Source: Streptomyces sp. DH-12 (GTDB taxonomy: Bacteria > Actinomycetota > Actinomycetes > Streptomycetales > Streptomycetaceae). From it: 64,000 bases of DNA. The notes beneath the pieces are model-generated. The model saw only the letters and a program-made list of their open reading frames with translations. It was not told the DNA's origin and did not search any database. The position numbers and the translations under genes are program-made. The DNA lies in assembly GCF_002899455.1 (NCBI RefSeq), contig NZ_PPFB01000001.1, positions 2,448,501 to 2,512,500 of the forward strand, given 5' to 3'. Below, in pieces: positions 10,057-18,900 of this stretch; the stretch's first letter is position 1; each line of letters opens with the position of its first letter.

Positions 10057-13000
10057 TCAAGTGGGTGGGACGGGCGTCTCATGATGTGAGCGGAGCGTCG
10101 TAGCGCTCTTGAGCACCGCCGTCACCCCCGTGGAGTACACCGGCGCACCGCCCCCGCCCGCCAGCACCGGCTCGGCCGGGCCGTGCGGCACCGGGTAGTG
10201 CCCGGCGGCCAGCGCCCGGCGCAGCCGGTACTCGTCGAGCGGCCCGGAGAAGGCGAGGCCCTGCCCGTGGGTGCAGCCCATCGCGCGCAGCGCCTCGGCC
10301 TGCTCGGGCAGGTCCACGCCGTCGGCCACGGTCTGCAGACCGAGGTCGGAGGCGATCCGCAGCAGCCCGTGCGTGATCTTGTACAGGCGCGCGGACTCCG
10401 CCACCTCGTCGACCAGGCCGCGGTCGAGCTTCAGCATGTCGACCGGGAGTCGCCTGAGGGCCGTGATCGCCGCGCGTCCGCTGCCGAAGCCGTCGAGGGC
10501 GATCCGTACGCCGAGCCGCTTGAGCACGGCGAGCCGGCGCTCCAGCTCGTCGAGGGAGACTCGGGGGTCGGTGTCGGCCAGCTCCACGATCAGCGAGCCG
10601 GACGGCAGCCCGTGCCGCGTGAGCAGCGCCTCGACCGAGCCGAGGGGCAGCGAGCGGTCCAGCAGCCGGCGCGCGCTCAGCCGCACGGTCACCGGCACGG
10701 GCAGGCCCGTCGCGTGCCGCTCGGCGGCCTGCTCGACGGCCTCCTCCAGCACCCAGCGGCCCAGCTCGGCGGTCTTCTCGCTGTCCTCGGCGACGCGCAG
10801 GAACTCCGCGGGCGTGAACAGCACGCCCTGGGAGGAGCGCCAGCGCGCCTGGGCGCACACCGACGTGATCCGGCCGTCCGCCAGGCACACCACGGGCTGG
10901 TGCAGCAGGGCGAACTCGCCGTGGTGCAGCGCCGCCCGCAGCCGCGTGGCCAGCTCCGCCCTGCGGACGACGTCCTGCTGCATGTGCGGCTGGTACAGCT
11001 CGACCCGGCCCTTGCCGGCCGCCTTCGCCCGGTACATCGCGAGGTCGGCGTTGCGCAGCAGCTCGCCCGCGTCGATCCCCGGTTCGGCGAAGGCGACTCC
11101 GATGGAGGCGGCGACGCGGACATCGTTGCCGCCGATGAGGTAGGGCTGGGAGAGCGTGACCCTGAGGCGGTCGGCCAGTTCGAGGATGTGCCGTTCGCGC
11201 GCGTCCCGGTCGCGGACGCCGTCGCCGACGATGAGGGCCGCGAACTCGTCACCGCCGAGCCGGGACGCGGTGTCGCCCTTGCGGACGGCGTCCTGGAGTC
11301 TGCGGGCGGCCTGCACCAGCAGGTCGTCCCCGGCCTGGTGGCCGATGGTGTCGTTGACGCCCTTGAAGCCGTCCAGGTCGATGAAGAGCACCGCCGTGCC
11401 GCGCAGGGCCGCGCCCCGGTCCGAGGCGCGGCGGCCGGAGAGGGCCTGCTGCACGCGCCGGGTGAACAGGGCGCGGTTGGGCAGGTCGGTCAGCGGGTCG
11501 TGCTCCGCGTTGTGCTGGAGCTGGGCCTGGAGGCGGACCCGCTCGGTGACGTCCCGGCTGTTGAAGATGAGGCCGCCGTGGTGCCGGTTGACGGTCGACT
11601 CCACGTTGAGCCAGGCTTCCTCGCTCCCTGCCCCGCCCGGGCGGGAGGCGCTCCCGCCGCCGGAGCGGAACCGGCACTCGATGCGCAGGGTGGGCTCTTC
11701 CACCGGGTCGGCGGCGAGGAACCTGCGTACCTCGTGCACCACGCGGCCCAGGTCCTCCGGGTGGATCAGGGAGGCCAGTTCGGTGCCGACCAGGTCCTCC
11801 GCCGGGCGGCCGTACACCCCGGCGGCGGCCGGGGAGACGTACCGCAGGACGCCGCTGGGCGCGGCGATCATGATGACGTCGCTCGACCCCTGCACCAGGG
11901 AGCGGAAGTGGTTCTCCGCCTGGGCCAGTTCCTGGGTGAGGGTGATGTTGTCGAGGAGCATGATGCCCTGGCGCACGACGAGCGCGAGCACCACGGTGCC
12001 CCCGGTGATCAGCACGACCCGGTCGACGCTGCGGCCGTTGAGGACGTTGTAGAGGATCCCCAGGGTGCACACGGCCGCGGCGAGGTACGGGGTGAGCGCG
12101 GCGAGCGATCCGGCGACGGGCCGGGAGAGCTGGTACCGGGTCGGGCCCCCGGCGGACGGCGGCGCGTGCTGGTGATCCGGGGCGCGGCGCCGCCCGGGGA
12201 GGTGCTCGCGGACCACGCGTGTGGGCGTCTCCCGCTCGGGCCCGCCGCGGCGGGGTGCGGTCCAGGGGGCGTAGGCCAGCAGCAGCGACCCGGCGAACCA
12301 GCCCGCGTCGAGCAGCTGCCCGGAGCGGTAGCCGGCGTTCAGCAGCGGGGAGGTGAACAGGGCGTCGCACATCACGGTGAGCGCGAGCGCCCCGATCGCC
12401 GTGTTCACCGCCGAGCGGTTGACCGACGAGCGCCGGAAGTGGAGCGCCAGCACCATGCTGACCAGGACGATGTCGAGCAGCGGGTACGCCAGGGACAGCG
12501 CCGTGTGCGCGACGCCCGGTCCCTCGGCCTGGGCGGCCTGGGCGAGGGCGAGGCTCCACGCCAGGGTCAGCAGCGAGCCGCCGATCAGCCAGGCGTCGAG
12601 GCCGAGGCACACCCATCCGGCCTTGGTCACGGGCCGTTTGGCGAGCACCAGCAGCCCGACGATGGCGGGCGGCGCGAAGCAGAGGAAGAACAGGTCGGCG
12701 TAACTGGGGTTCGGCACCTCGCGGTCCAGCACCACCTCGTACCAGCCCCAGACCAGGTTGCCCAGGGACGCCATGGCCGAGGAGAGCCCGAACAGCAGCC
12801 AGGCGGGCCGGTACCGGGTGCGGCGGCTGCGGGCGTAGACCACGCAGGACACGGCGGCGGCCGCGGCGGCGGCGCTCAGTCCGAAGTCCCCCATGATCAG
12901 AGCGAGTCGCTCCGACCCCCAGCCGAACGCGGCGCCGACGGCGTAGGCGCCGCAGACCAGGGCGAGCGCCAGCCGGAGGGCGGGTCCGGGGCGGCGGCCG

Positions 13001-13086
13001 GCGGCCTGCGCGCCGGGCAGCGGGGTCCGCGGGGCGGACTCGGGACGCAGCGTTCCGTCGACGGTGGGGGTCGGCGGCGCGCTCAC
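10057..13086 (-). CDS. Membrane PAS-GGDEF-EAL cyclic-di-GMP protein (CdgE-like)
   Basis: 1009-residue membrane-bound signalling protein. Residues about 35-290 hold seven or more hydrophobic helices with no recognised sensor signature, then helices near 340, a PAS domain (about 390-520) starting FRSLVQGSSDVIMIAAPSG, a GGDEF domain and an EAL-like domain. GGDEF is intact at 611-615, with the RKGD inhibitory-site motif five residues before it, so diguanylate cyclase activity with product feedback is expected. The EAL part is degenerate: the motif reads AQA at 745-747, the metal Asp pair reads DGFG instead of DDFG, and ADGVD replaces AEGVE. GTG 13086 follows GGGAGG; upstream in-frame codons show no similarity. 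Position next to ilvB matches SCO5511 (CdgE) as I recall it. Confidence 0.9.
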   Translation of the reverse strand: MSAPPTPTVDGTLRPESAPRTPLPGAQAAGRRPGPALRLALALVCGAYAVGAAFGWGSERLALIMGDFGLSAAAAAAAVSCVVYARSRRTRYRPAWLLFGLSSAMASLGNLVWGWYEVVLDREVPNPSYADLFFLCFAPPAIVGLLVLAKRPVTKAGWVCLGLDAWLIGGSLLTLAWSLALAQAAQAEGPGVAHTALSLAYPLLDIVLVSMVLALHFRRSSVNRSAVNTAIGALALTVMCDALFTSPLLNAGYRSGQLLDAGWFAGSLLLAYAPWTAPRRGGPERETPTRVVREHLPGRRRAPDHQHAPPSAGGPTRYQLSRPVAGSLAALTPYLAAAVCTLGILYNVLNGRSVDRVVLITGGTVVLALVVRQGIMLLDNITLTQELAQAENHFRSLVQGSSDVIMIAAPSGVLRYVSPAAAGVYGRPAEDLVGTELASLIHPEDLGRVVHEVRRFLAADPVEEPTLRIECRFRSGGGSASRPGGAGSEEAWLNVESTVNRHHGGLIFNSRDVTERVRLQAQLQHNAEHDPLTDLPNRALFTRRVQQALSGRRASDRGAALRGTAVLFIDLDGFKGVNDTIGHQAGDDLLVQAARRLQDAVRKGDTASRLGGDEFAALIVGDGVRDRDARERHILELADRLRVTLSQPYLIGGNDVRVAASIGVAFAEPGIDAGELLRNADLAMYRAKAAGKGRVELYQPHMQQDVVRRAELATRLRAALHHGEFALLHQPVVCLADGRITSVCAQARWRSSQGVLFTPAEFLRVAEDSEKTAELGRWVLEEAVEQAAERHATGLPVPVTVRLSARRLLDRSLPLGSVEALLTRHGLPSGSLIVELADTDPRVSLDELERRLAVLKRLGVRIALDGFGSGRAAITALRRLPVDMLKLDRGLVDEVAESARLYKITHGLLRIASDLGLQTVADGVDLPEQAEALRAMGCTHGQGLAFSGPLDEYRLRRALAAGHYPVPHGPAEPVLAGGGGAPVYSTGVTAVLKSATTLRSHHETPVPPT

Positions 13087-13486
13087 CGGCCCCTCCCGGT
13101 CCGCGTCACCGCCGCGCCCCAGGGGCCCCGGAGCACCTGGGTCCGGGTCCGCCGGCCGGTCTGCCGGGGACGGTGGTGAGGGCCGGCGCCGTCGGTCCGG
13201 TCGCCGTGCCGGATGTGCTGACCGTGTCTGTGCGTGTCCGTGCGCCGGTGTCGCCGCCGACGCATCCGCCGCGTCGGATCGCTGGTCCCTCGACCGTGCA
13301 TCGCCCGTCGCCCCCCTCACAGTCCGCCTGTCGCTCCCCCGCGCCGTTGGTCGACGGCGCAGCCCCTGTCGGGACGATACACCAGTATCGTCACTCAGGG
13401 ACATAGCTCCTCTACGCTCCGTGACGATCAACGAACCGCCGAGTACCCACCGCTCCCGGGGGGTCGCGGACGGTACTCGAAGCGGA
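13087..13486 (-). promoter_or_regulatory. 400-base gap upstream of the c-di-GMP protein
   Basis: No gene is recognisable here. The notable element is a perfect dyad GACGATAC-ACCA-GTATCGTC at 13373-13392, about 290 bases before the GTG start. It could be an operator or an mRNA hairpin after the dehydrogenase gene; there is no T-run. The remainder is arginine/proline-rich in every frame and looks non-coding. Confidence 0.4.
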
Positions 13487-14437
13487 CTACACGTCTTCCC
13501 TTCCCGTCACCAGAATCACGTTCCCGAGCTCCTCCCGGTTCATGTACCGGCGCAACTGGTCGCGCAGCAGCCGCTTCGCGCGCGGCAGGAAGGCGGACGT
13601 GGGTCCGCCGACGTGCGGGGTGATCAGGACGCCCGGCGCCCGCCACAACGGGTGGTCCACGGGAAGGGGTTCGGGGTCGGTGACGTCGAGGGCCGCGGTG
13701 ATGCGCCCGCTCTCCACCTCGGTGAGCAGGGCCTTGGTGTCGACGACCGCCCCGCGGGCGACGTTCACCAGCAGGGCGCCGTCCTTCATGCGGGCCAGGA
13801 ACCCGGCGTCCACGAGATGCCGGGTGCTCTCGGTCAGCGGGGTGGACAGGACGACGACGTCCGCCTCCGGGAGCAGGGAGGGAAGTGCGGTGAGCGGATG
13901 CACCGGCCCGCGCTCCGTTGTGCGCGCGGAGCGCGCGACGCGCGCCACCCGCGCGAGCTCGAACGGGGCGAGCCGGTCCTCGATGGCCGCGCCGATCGAG
14001 CCGTACCCGACGATGAGCACCGTCCGGTCGGCGAGCGCCGGCCGGAAGCCGCCCCGCCACTCCCCCCGGTCCTGGGCGCGCACGAAGTCGGGGACGCCCC
14101 GCAGGGAGGCGAGGATCAGGGTGAGCGTGAGCTCCGCGGTGCTGGCCTCGTGCACCCCGCGCGCGTTGCACAGCCGCACGCCCGAAGGCAGGTCCTTCAG
14201 GCCGGGCTGCACGTGGTCGATGCCGGCCGACAGGGTCTGCACCACGCGCACGGACCGCATCCGGGGCAGCGGACGCAGGCACACCTCGGCGGCCTTCATG
14301 TACGGCACGACGTAGAAGTCGCAGGCCTCAGGGTCGGCCGGGTACGTCTCGCCGCCGTCCCAGAAGTGGTAGCGCGGCCCCTCGGGGAGTCCGTCGATCT
14401 CGTCCGGGGGGATGGGAAGCCACACGTCAGGAGTCAT
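13487..14437 (-). CDS. D-isomer-specific 2-hydroxyacid dehydrogenase
   Basis: 316-residue NAD(P)-dependent 2-hydroxyacid dehydrogenase of the SerA/phosphonate/glyoxylate reductase superfamily; the substrate cannot be told. Rossmann motif VLIVGYGSIGAAIEDRL near 140, catalytic Arg in LLVNVARGAVVD, Glu in DVTDPEPLP and His in LITPHVGG. ATG start at 14437. It has no ACT domain and is much shorter than serA at 4451. Divergent from the aldo/keto reductase at 14513, with 75 bases between starts. Confidence 0.92.
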   Translation of the reverse strand: MTPDVWLPIPPDEIDGLPEGPRYHFWDGGETYPADPEACDFYVVPYMKAAEVCLRPLPRMRSVRVVQTLSAGIDHVQPGLKDLPSGVRLCNARGVHEASTAELTLTLILASLRGVPDFVRAQDRGEWRGGFRPALADRTVLIVGYGSIGAAIEDRLAPFELARVARVARSARTTERGPVHPLTALPSLLPEADVVVLSTPLTESTRHLVDAGFLARMKDGALLVNVARGAVVDTKALLTEVESGRITAALDVTDPEPLPVDHPLWRAPGVLITPHVGGPTSAFLPRAKRLLRDQLRRYMNREELGNVILVTGREDV

Positions 14438-14512
14438 GCCCCGGAGGCTAGTTCAGGACGCCGGGGCGGCAGAGGTTAGGTTGGGGGGCCGGAGAGGGAG
14501 GGTCACGAGCAG

Positions 14513-15511
14513 GTGGAGCGCAGGACGATCGGCGCGGCGGCGCTCTCGGTGGGCGCGGTGGGCCTCGGGTGCATGCCGATGAGCTGGGCCTACAGCACGT
14601 CCAGGCAGCGCGGCGAGGAGTCGCTGAGGGCGGTGCACCGGGCGCTGGACACGGGCTCGGACCTTCTCGACACCGCCGACATGTACGGCCCGTTCACCAA
14701 CGAGCTGCTGCTCGGGCGGGTGTTGAAGGAGCGGCGTGCCGACGCCTTCGTGTCGACGAAGGTCGGACTGCTGGTGGGGGACCAGCACATCGTGGCCAAC
14801 GGCCGCCCCGGGTACGTCAGGCGGGCCTGCGACGCGTCGCTGCGGCGGCTGCAGACCGATGTGATCGACCTCTACCAGCTGCACCGCGCCGACCCTGAGG
14901 TCCCGGTCGAGGAGACCTGGGGCGCCATGGCGGATCTGGTGCGGGCGGGCAAGGTGCGGGCGCTGGGCCTGTGCGCGGTCGGGGCGCGCTCGTCGCGGCG
15001 ACCGGGGGCGCGGCTGCACGACGCGACGATCCGGCAGCTGGAGCGCGTGCAGCAGGTGTTCCCGGTGAGCGCGGTGCAGGCGGAGCTGTCGGTGTGGTCG
15101 CCGGAGGCGCTGGAGACGCTGCTGCCGTGGTGCGAGGCGCGGGGTGTGGGCTTCCTGGCGGCGATGCCGCTGGGCAACGGCTTCCTGACCGGCACGCTGA
15201 CGCCCGGCCAGGGGTTCGAGGCGGACGACCTGCGCGCCCGGCATCCGCGGTTCACGGCCGAGATGATGGCCGCGAACCAGCCGATCGTGGTGGGGCTGCG
15301 CCGGGTCGCGCGCCGGCACGGGGAGCACGTCACCCCGGCGCAGGTCGCCCTGGCCTGGGTGCTGAGCCGGGGCCGCCAGGTGATCCCGGTGCCGGGCGCC
15401 AAGCAGGAGCGGTGGGTGACGGAGAACGCGGCGGCGGCGGACCTGCGGCTGACGGACGAGGATCTCGCGGAGATCGCGAGCCTGCCGCCGGCGCAGGGGT
15501 CGTGGGACTGA
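14513..15511 (+). CDS. Aldo/keto reductase
   Basis: 332-residue NADPH-dependent oxidoreductase with an (alpha/beta)8 barrel. The catalytic tetrad is visible: Asp53 and Tyr58 in DTADMYG, Lys83 in STKVG and His124 in YQLHR. The C-terminal part has IPVPGAKQERWVTENAAA, the cofactor-binding region. The GTG start at 14513 has GGAGAGGGAGG upstream at a long spacing of about 13 bases. Physiological substrate unknown. The divergent partner is a hydroxyacid dehydrogenase, suggesting linked carbonyl metabolism, but this is only context. Confidence 0.93.
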   Translation: MERRTIGAAALSVGAVGLGCMPMSWAYSTSRQRGEESLRAVHRALDTGSDLLDTADMYGPFTNELLLGRVLKERRADAFVSTKVGLLVGDQHIVANGRPGYVRRACDASLRRLQTDVIDLYQLHRADPEVPVEETWGAMADLVRAGKVRALGLCAVGARSSRRPGARLHDATIRQLERVQQVFPVSAVQAELSVWSPEALETLLPWCEARGVGFLAAMPLGNGFLTGTLTPGQGFEADDLRARHPRFTAEMMAANQPIVVGLRRVARRHGEHVTPAQVALAWVLSRGRQVIPVPGAKQERWVTENAAAADLRLTDEDLAEIASLPPAQGSWD

Positions 15512-15667
15512 GGTCCCCGCCCGGGACGCGGGGCGGCCGGCCCTGACGGCGGCGGGCGGTCCGGCCCGGCCCGGCCCTCGGCGAGGTTCGGGCCCGGCGA
15601 AGCGGGAACCTGTGAGGCGCGAGCGGTGTATGACAGACAGAACCCGCCGCGTCGAAGGGACGAGATC

Positions 15668-16828
15668 GTGCAACGACGAGCCGTGACGGCCGTGCTGGCC
15701 GCCGCCGCGCTCCTGCTGACCGCAGGCTGCTCCTCCGACGACGGAGCGCCGCCGGAGAAGGACGCCGCCGCCTCCTCGCCCTCGGCCGCGGCCCCGTCCT
15801 CGCCCTCCGGGAAGGCCGAGCGGACCCCGCCCGCGAAGGGCTCGGTGACGGTGGTCCGGACGGTGGCGACGGGGCTGGACAGTCCCTGGGGTCTGGCCCC
15901 GGTCGGGGACGGCGACCTCCTGGTGTCCTCCCGCGACGAGGGCACGATCACCCGGATCGACGGGACGACGGGGAGGAAGACCGAGCTGGGCGAGGTGCCC
16001 GGGGTCGCGGCCGAGGGCGAGGGCGGCCTGCTGGGCATCGCCCTCTCCCCCGACTTCGCCTCGGACCACATGATCTACGCCTACGTCACCTCGGCCTCCG
16101 ACAACCGCATCGTGCGGATGCTCTACAACGAGCGGAAGCCGGCCGGCGAGCAGCTCGGGGCGCCCGACACGGTGTTCCGGGGCATCCCCAAGGGCGTGAT
16201 CCACAACGGCGGGCGGATCGCCTTCGGCCCGGACCGCATGCTCTACGCGGGCACGGGCGAGAGCGGCGACACGGGGCTCTCCCAGGACAGGGAGTCCCTC
16301 GGCGGCAAGATCCTGCGGATGACCCCGGACGGCGACCCGGCCCCGGGCAACCCGTTCCCCGACTCCCCCGTGTACTCGTACGGCCACCGCAACGTGCAGG
16401 GCCTGGCCTGGGACCGCGAACAGCGGCTGTTCGCCTCGGAGTTCGGCCAGAACACCTGGGACGAGCTGAACGCCGTCGCGCCGGGCGACAACTACGGCTG
16501 GCCGGAGGCCGAGGGCCACGCGGACGAGGGCGGCTTCCACAACCCGATCGCCCAGTGGAGCACCGACGAGGCGTCCCCCAGCGGCATCGCGTACGCCGGG
16601 GGCTCCGTGTGGATGGCGGGCCTGCGCGGCGAGCGGCTGTGGCGCATACCGCTCAAGGGGACGGAGGCCTCCGCGGACCCGCAGGCGTTCCTGGAGGGCG
16701 AGTACGGCCGGCTGCGCACCGTGGTCGCGGCGGGCGGCGACCGGCTGTGGCTGGTGACCAGCAACACGGACGGCCGGGGCGCCCCGGAGAAGGACGACGA
16801 CCGCGTCCTGGAGCTGCGGGTCCGCTAG
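15668..16828 (+). CDS. PQQ-type sugar dehydrogenase-like lipoprotein
   Basis: 386-residue six-bladed beta-propeller of the glucose/sorbosone dehydrogenase family (soluble PQQ glucose dehydrogenase-like). A lipoprotein signal occupies residues 1-20 with lipobox LTAGC, followed by a Ser/Pro-rich linker, so it is anchored on the outer face of the membrane. Diagnostic stretches are GLDSPWGLAPVGDG, EGGLLGIALSPDF, GGRIAFGPDRMLYAGTGESGD, YGHRNVQGLAWD and FGQNTWDELN. GTG 15668 (VQRRAVTAV) is chosen because it starts the signal peptide behind AAGGGA; an upstream ATG at 15626 would spoil it. Actual sugar and cofactor use are untested in most homologues. Confidence 0.9.
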   Translation: MQRRAVTAVLAAAALLLTAGCSSDDGAPPEKDAAASSPSAAAPSSPSGKAERTPPAKGSVTVVRTVATGLDSPWGLAPVGDGDLLVSSRDEGTITRIDGTTGRKTELGEVPGVAAEGEGGLLGIALSPDFASDHMIYAYVTSASDNRIVRMLYNERKPAGEQLGAPDTVFRGIPKGVIHNGGRIAFGPDRMLYAGTGESGDTGLSQDRESLGGKILRMTPDGDPAPGNPFPDSPVYSYGHRNVQGLAWDREQRLFASEFGQNTWDELNAVAPGDNYGWPEAEGHADEGGFHNPIAQWSTDEASPSGIAYAGGSVWMAGLRGERLWRIPLKGTEASADPQAFLEGEYGRLRTVVAAGGDRLWLVTSNTDGRGAPEKDDDRVLELRVR

Positions 16829-16835
16829 CCGGTGC

Positions 16836-17054
16836 TCAGTCCCCCGCGGGGGCGTCCGGGGCGTCCCCGGTGTCGTCCGTTTCCTCGTCGGCCGGGGCCG
16901 CCCGGCGGACGGTGACCTTTCCGGACGCGAGGTCTATCGGCCCGCGTCCGGGGTCGGCGTCGCCGACGTCCTCCCGGGACAGTTCCAGGCGTTTCTGCTC
17001 GTCATGGGTGTGTTTGCGCCCGGGGGAGAACAGTTCCTCGAAGGCGTTGAACAT
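16836..17054 (-). CDS. Small conserved protein (DUF6191-like)
   Basis: 72-residue protein MFNAFEELFSPGRKHTHDEQ with an acidic C-terminus. I recognise it as a small family common in Streptomyces (DUF6191, from memory); no function is known. ATG 17054 is preceded by AAAGGGG at good spacing. Its start is overlapped by the 3' end of the LuxR-type ORF on the same strand. Convergent with the lipoprotein gene, seven bases between stops. Confidence 0.8.
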   Translation of the reverse strand: MFNAFEELFSPGRKHTHDEQKRLELSREDVGDADPGRGPIDLASGKVTVRRAAPADEETDDTGDAPDAPAGD

Positions 17055-17484
17055 CGTTCCCCTTTCCCAGGGCCGCGGGTGCCGGACCGCTTGTGTCCTG
17101 GATCGATTGTCGCGCGGTGGCGGGATGCGGGGTTCCGTCGGGGAACAGCCCCAGCCGGTGGGCCACCGCCGCCGCCTCGCCGCGCCCGGAGACACCCAGC
17201 TTGGCGAGGATGTTCGACACGTGGACGCCGGCCGTCTCCGGCGAGATGAACAGCGCCTCGGCGATCCGGCGGTTGGTGTGCCCGGCTGCCACCAGGCGCA
17301 GCACGTCCCGCTCCCTGCTGGTCAGGCCCAGTGCCTCGGCCCGGTCGAACGCGTCGTCCAGAACGGCGGGTTCGGCGGTGCGGCCGACGGACACGGGGCT
17401 GACGGACTTGGTCTCCACGCCCCCGAGCATCGCACGCGCGTCCGACGACGGCGCAGCGGTTCTCCTTTCCCGGCGTGCCGGCAC
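17002..17484 (-). CDS. Short LuxR-type HTH protein
   Basis: 160 codons from GTG 17484, which has GGAGGAGG upstream. Residues about 52-112 are a clean LuxR DNA-binding domain (LTSRERDVLRLVAAGHTNRR, then SPETAGVHVSNILAKLGVSG). There is no receiver, ATPase or ligand domain, and the last 45 residues are low-complexity and overlap the next gene out of frame. The HTH most resembles the C-terminus of large ATPase-containing LuxR regulators, so it may be a remnant of one or a genuine stand-alone DNA-binding protein. The frame stays free of stops through the HTH. Confidence 0.6.
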   Translation of the reverse strand: MPARRERRTAAPSSDARAMLGGVETKSVSPVSVGRTAEPAVLDDAFDRAEALGLTSRERDVLRLVAAGHTNRRIAEALFISPETAGVHVSNILAKLGVSGRGEAAAVAHRLGLFPDGTPHPATARQSIQDTSGPAPAALGKGNDVQRLRGTVLPRAQTHP

Positions 17485-17539
17485 GCCACCGCCTCCTCCG
17501 TGTCCCGTGTGCCCCCACCGGCTGTCCGGACCCGACGAC

Positions 17540-17573
17540 GGGGCGGCGGCCGCTTCCGTGCGGCCACCGCCCC
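17540..17573 (-). terminator. Strong GC hairpin after the 58-residue ORF
   Basis: GGGGCGGCGGCCGC pairs with GCGGCCACCGCCCC with one mismatch and a six-base loop. It lies 11 bases after the stop of the ORF at 17584 and before the LuxR-type ORF. Confidence 0.7.
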
Positions 17574-17583
17574 GGTGCGGTGC

Positions 17584-17760
17584 TCATGCGGTCCGGGCCG
17601 ACCGGGACCGCCGCCAGGTATGGCTCTCGGCGGCGCCGCGTGCGCCGGACACGTGGCGGGCGGCGCGGCGGGCCCGCAGCGCCTCGCGGACCCGGCGCTC
17701 CTCCGCGGCCCGGCGGACCGGGTCGTCGTGGCGAAGCCGGTGCAGCTCGTGCTCGGACAT
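17584..17760 (-). CDS. 58-residue basic protein, unknown function
   Basis: Starts ATG 17760 (MSEHELHRLRHDDPVRRAAE) with AGGGGAA about seven bases upstream and ends RSRSARTA. Very rich in Arg, Ala and Glu; predicted to be a single amphipathic helix. The same frame is open to 18240, but that part shows no ribosome site or protein-like composition. Similar small Arg-rich proteins occur near LuxR genes in streptomycetes (from memory). No function assigned. Confidence 0.6.
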   Translation of the reverse strand: MSEHELHRLRHDDPVRRAAEERRVREALRARRAARHVSGARGAAESHTWRRSRSARTA

Positions 17761-18330
17761 GGCGGGTTCCCCTCGGATCGGGTGCCGGTATCGCTTTCTG
17801 CGATGCCTCCACCTTCGTCTCCGAGGCGGGCGGGTCACATCGGGAGAGTTCCGTGTCTTCGCGGGCGGTGATGCCTCAGAAGTCGTGCGCGGTGGGCGGC
17901 AAGCCGCTGAGACGGCGCCTAAGACCCCCCTCAGGCGGCCGAGGGCGGTCCCGGCGGCACGCCCGTGTACGTGAGCACCGCCGGCAGCGGTCCGATCACC
18001 CCGGGGGTGACGCCGCCCCGGGCGACGGATGTGATCCACCAGGGTTTCGCGTGCGGCGGCCGCCGTGCCCGGCCGGCTGCGGGTGAGGGAGACCGTGCCG
18101 AGCGCCGCAAGGACGACGGCGGCCGCGCCCTGTCCGACCCCCTGCGGGGGCCCGGCCGCGGTCGGCGCGCTTCTTCGCGGCGGCTTCCCGCCCCTGCTCC
18201 GCCGTCCGCTCGTCGGGCTCCGCGAGGGTCGCGCGGTCACGGTTCCGGTTTCGCCCTCTGGTTTCTCAGCCGTGTCCCGCTGTCTTCTCAGCCGTGTTCC
18301 GCACCGTACGGAGTCCGTCCGGGATTCCGT
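17761..18330. other. 570-base stretch without a recognisable gene
   Basis: Frames here are open by base composition only and give Arg/Pro-rich translations. A direct repeat TTCTCAGCCGTGT occurs at 18263-18275 and 18285-18297, 22 bases apart, close to the acetyltransferase stop. The left edge must carry the promoter of the 58-residue ORF. It may be a decayed regulator gene upstream of the LuxR HTH, but no motif proves it. Confidence 0.4.
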
Positions 18331-18900
18331 TCAACGCCCGTCGGGCTGCTGGTCACGGGCGCGCCACTCGGGGGCCAGGACGGACCAGACCTCCAGGTCG
18401 TGCCGTACGCCGTGGTGCAGGTGGGCCTCGCGGCGGACGCCGTCGCGGGTCATGCCGAGCCGGCGGGCGACGGCGATGCTGCTGGTGTTGCCGGACGCGG
18501 CGACCCATTCGACGCGGTGGATCCCGCGCTCCTCGACGGCCCAGTCGATCAGCACGCGCATGGCGCGGGTGACGAGTCCGCGTCCGGTGGCGGCGGGCTC
18601 CAGCCAGCAGCCGACCTCGCAGGTGCCGGCCGCCGCGTCGAGGTTCAGGGTGAGGACCCCGCCGACGAGCTTGCCGTCGAGCCACAGCCCGTGCAGCGAG
18701 GCCGTGTCGGCGGCGCGCAGGTCGGCGTACCGCTGGAGCGCCTCACGCGCCGTGTCCAGGTCGGTGGCGCGGGAGCCGAAGGGGACGTACCGGTTGATGA
18801 ACTCACGGCCCCGGTCGAGATGGGCGAGGAATTCCTCGGCGTGCCAGATCTCCAGGGGGCGCATCTCGGCGCCGTCGTCACCCAGTCGTATCGCGTACAT
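18331..18900 (-). CDS. GNAT acetyltransferase (RimJ/RimL type)
   Basis: 189-residue acetyl-CoA-dependent N-acetyltransferase. It begins MYAIRLGDDGAEMRPLEIWH, has the RimJ/RimL-like FINRYVPFGS region, the core CEVGCWLEPAATGRGLVTRA (acetyl-CoA-binding pyrophosphate loop, about residues 90-110), and HRVEWVAASGNTSSIAVAR with the Asn-Ser motif. ATG 18900 lies inside the last 23 bases of the MMPL transporter gene, so the two are translationally coupled. Acceptor substrate unknown. Confidence 0.9.
   Translation of the reverse strand: MYAIRLGDDGAEMRPLEIWHAEEFLAHLDRGREFINRYVPFGSRATDLDTAREALQRYADLRAADTASLHGLWLDGKLVGGVLTLNLDAAAGTCEVGCWLEPAATGRGLVTRAMRVLIDWAVEERGIHRVEWVAASGNTSSIAVARRLGMTRDGVRREAHLHHGVRHDLEVWSVLAPEWRARDQQPDGR

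Noticed and set aside
10183..13179. 998-codon plus-strand frame over the GGDEF-EAL gene
   Set aside because: Low-complexity Arg/Gly/Gln translation, opposite a complete domain protein.
13373..13392. Dyad as a BldD binding site
   Set aside because: The AC...GT half-sites are four bases apart, whereas the BldD consensus I recall needs five.
17761..18240. N-terminal extension of the 58-residue ORF
   Set aside because: The longer frame is Arg/Pro-rich with no ribosome site; ATG 17760 has a good one.
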